Origin: CAZTZL01 sp964617625
Lineage (GTDB): Bacteria > Zhuqueibacterota > QNDG01 > DSAB01
Direction of reading: 5' to 3'
Assembly: GCA_964617625.1 (NCBI GenBank)
Contig: CAZTZL010000054.1
Coordinates: forward strand, 1 to 17,811
Length of the DNA stretch: 17,811 nucleotides
Each line of letters begins with the position of its first letter. Position 1 is the stretch's first letter. Shown here piece after piece: positions 16,104-17,811 of the stretch. Both the position numbers and the translations under genes were made by a program. The notes under the pieces are model-generated. The model made no database searches. It was given only the letters and a program-made list of their open reading frames with translations, and was not told the origin of the DNA.

Positions 16104-16152
16104 CGGGATAGATATCCCGCTTATCCTGCGCCCGGGATGGATATCCTGGGCG
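16104..16152. repeat. Pair of REP-like hairpins upstream of copy B
   Basis: Same two stems as at 14367-14415 with one substitution in the second loop. Homology between the two 1737-bp units ends just beyond, at GGGCGATC. Confidence 0.65.
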
Positions 16153-16211
16153 ATCAGAACATTCAAATCCAAAATTAAAGTCGCACTTATGAAACCGACT
16201 GGGTATAAATA

Positions 16212-16595
16212 TTAGGTTGTATCACTGGAATCAAGAGCATCAAGCGCAGAAGCTACCTTCCACCCGCGATTAGTCAAAGTAATAATACTTGTCCCTGAAT
16301 CAGTATCGATTTTATTCACAAGTTTTTCTACTGCCAGAACGCTGTAAACAGAAAGTTGTTGAATACTTTTATCCTCAATTGGTTCTATGCGCTTACCTTT
16401 ATCATATTTCCGCAACGCAAGTAATCTTTCTGCTTTCAAACCTTTTAAACCTTTTGCTTGTTCTAGCACATCATCCGGCAACTTTACAATTTCCTGAGAG
16501 ATTTTGGCTTTTGCTGTCTTAGATGCAATTATTGCAGCAACCACAGCACCTATCGCGCCAATCAATGCACCAAATATCACACTTAACAATTCCAT
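16212..16595 (-). CDS. Small membrane-anchored hypothetical protein
   Basis: 127 aa, not recognised. One strongly hydrophobic N-terminal segment (about residues 4-24, FGALIGAIGAVVAAIIA) is followed by a basic stretch (SKTAKAK) that would face the cytoplasm. A soluble part rich in Lys and Glu follows. The C-terminal segment (SIITLTNRGWKVASALDAL) has the look of the last helix and wing of a winged-helix domain, but this is only an impression. GGAG precedes the ATG with a short 3-nt gap. It lies alone between repeat elements, with a promoter repeat about 300 nt upstream. Confidence 0.6.
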   Translation of the reverse strand: MELLSVIFGALIGAIGAVVAAIIASKTAKAKISQEIVKLPDDVLEQAKGLKGLKAERLLALRKYDKGKRIEPIEDKSIQQLSVYSVLAVEKLVNKIDTDSGTSIITLTNRGWKVASALDALDSSDTT

Positions 16596-16877
16596 AAACT
16601 CCTCACAAAACTTGTTATATGATCGTGAGTTACAACATATTTATAAATTTTAATTTTACTTTTTTTCACATAACATTATTGCCGATAAGCCGCTGCATAG
16701 AACAAGAGCTAACCATTTTATAGTTATGCATTTAAGATAATAAGGGCCTATATATCCTGAATGGTATTGATAACGATTTCGACCGATTTGATATTCCTCT
16801 CATTTTTGTATTTATGGATGTAGAGCCTCATCTTATGGGTTCCCATTCAAAGACTGGGGATCAGTAAAATATAATAG

Positions 16878-16950
16878 AGGTGATTCAAAATATCGATTTA
16901 TGATACAAAAAACTGAAGACGATGTCAAGACAAATTAGTGAAGCGGAATG
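16878..16950 (-). repeat. Dispersed promoter repeat, copy 4 (upstream of the 127-aa gene)
   Basis: Minus-strand TTGACA (16928-16923), 17-bp spacer, TATCAT (16905-16900); leader of about 300 nt to the ATG at 16595. The part downstream of the -10 box differs more than in the other copies (gaggtgattcaaaatatcg), while the core from -10 to beyond -35 is conserved. Confidence 0.72.
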
Positions 16951-16977
16951 GAAATAATAATGAATGATTTTATCCTG

Positions 16978-17001
16978 CGCCCAGTATGGATATCCTGGAC
17001 G
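16978..17001. repeat. Degenerate REP-like hairpin after vsr
   Basis: CGCCCAGTAT-ggat-ATCCTGGACG, a decayed version of the hairpins at 12805 and 14542, 10 nt downstream of the vsr stop and followed by the promoter repeat in the same order as in the other copies. Confidence 0.55.
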
Positions 17002-17011
17002 ATCGGGAATA

Positions 17012-17416
17012 TTATGAATGATAAATACTTAAAATACTTTTAATACATTTATCAAAATTTTTTTTAATATCATATTCCCAAAGTCGAAGAACACGCCACC
17101 CTTTATCTTTTAAAGCATTATTCACCTCAAAATCATGTTCTTTATTACGAGCAATTTTACCTTCCCAATATTCTCTATTTGTTTTCGGCATAATAAATCG
17201 GGCAGGATGACCATGCCAGAAATCAGAATCTATAAAAATTGCAATTTTCTTGCGTCGAAAAACTATATCTGGTTTGCCTATTATTTTTTTAACATGTTTT
17301 GCGAAATATATTTTTCTCCTTCTTAATGCATGCATTACCATTTGCTCTGCAACGCTCCCCTCAGAGCGTATATTTTGCATATTTTTTTTTCGTTGTTCCT
17401 TTGTAAGATTATCCAT
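17012..17416 (-). CDS. vsr: Very-short-patch repair endonuclease Vsr
   Basis: 134 aa. Nicks next to T:G mismatches that arise when 5-methylcytosine is deaminated, so it usually accompanies a C5 methyltransferase. The family pattern is clear: N-terminal MDNLTKEQRKKNMQNIRSEG, Glu24, GKPDIVF with catalytic Asp50, FIDSDFWHG with His68, TNREYW, and GWRVLRLWEYDI near the C-terminus. The familiar DGDFWHG reads DSDFWHG here. The ATG is 2 nt after the stop of the restriction-type gene upstream, so the two are co-transcribed. No methyltransferase is in view; it probably lies to the right of the window. Confidence 0.92.
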   Translation of the reverse strand: MDNLTKEQRKKNMQNIRSEGSVAEQMVMHALRRRKIYFAKHVKKIIGKPDIVFRRKKIAIFIDSDFWHGHPARFIMPKTNREYWEGKIARNKEHDFEVNNALKDKGWRVLRLWEYDIKKNFDKCIKSILSIYHS

Positions 17417-17418
17417 TA

Positions 17419-17811
17419 TTAAACAGCAAAATCCATAAAGTATGTTTCATCGTCGATTTTATATACATCAATATCAGTCCGACCATAGTTTAACAAGTCT
17501 TGCAGAACAATAGGGGCTCCATTCGCAACACCTAATCGGTTTCGGAAATACTCACCAATTAGGCTATTATTGTGTGGTGTATGAATAGCTTTACCATTCT
17601 GTTGGGCACGTGTACAAATTAAAATTTTAGAATCATCAGTTAAAAGTGTAAAATGAACTTTAATAGGCGGGAAAAAATCTGTACGGTAAATACTTGCAGG
17701 TAATCGTATGTATGCTTGATTTGGTTCACGGTGTTCTTCCGGACGTTGCCCCCAATTCAAGCCTGACCTTTGAGGTAAATCCCCATAACGATCAAGAAAG
17801 GATATTTTTAC
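17419..17811 (-). CDS. C-terminal part of an NgoFVII-like restriction endonuclease (truncated by window edge)
   Basis: The frame is open from the right edge to the stop at 17419 (130 codons visible), with no start in view. The text YGDLPQRSGLNWGQRPE, then PNQAYIRLP, FFPP, LLTDD, NGKAIHTPHNNSLIGEYFRNRLG, DLLNYGRTDID and YFMDFAV matches my memory of the C-terminal DNA-binding region of NgoFVII-type (phospholipase D-fold) restriction enzymes. The N-terminal PLD nuclease part would lie outside. Its pairing with vsr fits a type II restriction-modification locus with a C5-cytosine methyltransferase. Confidence 0.7.
   Translation of the reverse strand, partial: VKISFLDRYGDLPQRSGLNWGQRPEEHREPNQAYIRLPASIYRTDFFPPIKVHFTLLTDDSKILICTRAQQNGKAIHTPHNNSLIGEYFRNRLGVANGAPIVLQDLLNYGRTDIDVYKIDDETYFMDFAV

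Larger units (their letters stand above)
12684..16155. repeat. Tandem direct duplication, two units of 1737 bp
   Basis: Units 12684-14420 and 14421-16155 align at a constant offset of 1737 bp. I see four mismatches in the first 41 bp (12699, 12700, 12721, 12724) and one near the right end (14403 versus 16140). The interior shows no difference that I can find, and the encoded proteins are identical in several frames. Each unit holds a promoter repeat, a REP-like hairpin, the whole lipoprotein gene and two more hairpins. Both edges lie in repeat elements. Confidence 0.9.
16596..17011. other. Intergenic region with promoter repeat, no gene seen
   Basis: AT-rich. Contains the dispersed promoter repeat (16878-16950) and its hairpin (16978-17001) near the vsr stop. 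The remainder (16620-16877) shows no protein-like frame or clear RNA signal. Confidence 0.5.

Noticed and set aside
16640..16730. Possible integron attC-like site
   Set aside because: The ends do not match the RYYYAAC/GTTRRRY core sites on inspection, and no integrase or cassette array is visible.
1..17811. CRISPR arrays, rRNA or tRNA genes, and transposase genes
   Set aside because: I looked for regularly spaced repeats, rRNA/tRNA-like sequence and transposase motifs and saw none; the repeats present are tandem heptamers, dispersed cassettes and one gene-sized duplication.

Overview
The window reads almost entirely leftward: every supported gene lies on the minus strand. It looks like a chromosomal segment of a Gram-negative bacterium with an anaerobic or redox-flexible metabolism. 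The clues are a TonB-dependent outer-membrane receptor, a lipoprotein-like gene, a cytosolic group 3b [NiFe] hydrogenase and a Rex repressor. Several promoters match the TTGACA-N17-TATAAT type closely, which argues against typical Bacteroidota. A lineage near Calditrichota or another member of the Fibrobacterota-Chlorobiota-Bacteroidota neighbourhood is plausible, but this is inference from gene content only.

Left part (1-8190), energy metabolism. From upstream to downstream on the minus strand: rex, then hydrogenase beta, gamma, delta and alpha subunits, then a hydrogenase maturation protease. All are tightly coupled except for a 232-bp gap between gamma and delta. That gap holds ten tandem heptamers and an 83-bp nested palindrome. 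Further downstream is a separately promoted, complex-I-like antiporter subunit that lacks the usual TM5 glutamate. Past it, at the left edge, a Rex-type operator (TTGTG-N8-CACAA) and a near-consensus promoter precede a gene that runs out of the window. The logic is redox control: Rex senses NADH/NAD+ and would tune hydrogenase (H2/NADPH/polysulfide chemistry) and possibly the left-edge gene.

Right part (8190-17811), accessory region. It holds a VapBC toxin-antitoxin pair, a TonB-dependent receptor preceded by a membrane-anchored LytTR regulator, a 469-aa two-domain putative lipoprotein present as two seemingly identical tandem copies (1737-bp period), a small membrane-anchored hypothetical protein, a Vsr endonuclease and the 3' end of an NgoFVII-like restriction gene.

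The most unusual structure is a dispersed intergenic cassette, seen four times in the same orientation (about 8113, 12702, 14439 and 16878). Each copy holds TTGACA-N17-TATCAT firing leftward at the next gene. Three copies also have a REP-like GC hairpin on the side of the preceding gene. It looks like a mobile or recombining terminator-promoter punctuation module. One such module lies upstream of rex, another upstream of the LytTR gene and another at the junction of the tandem duplication.
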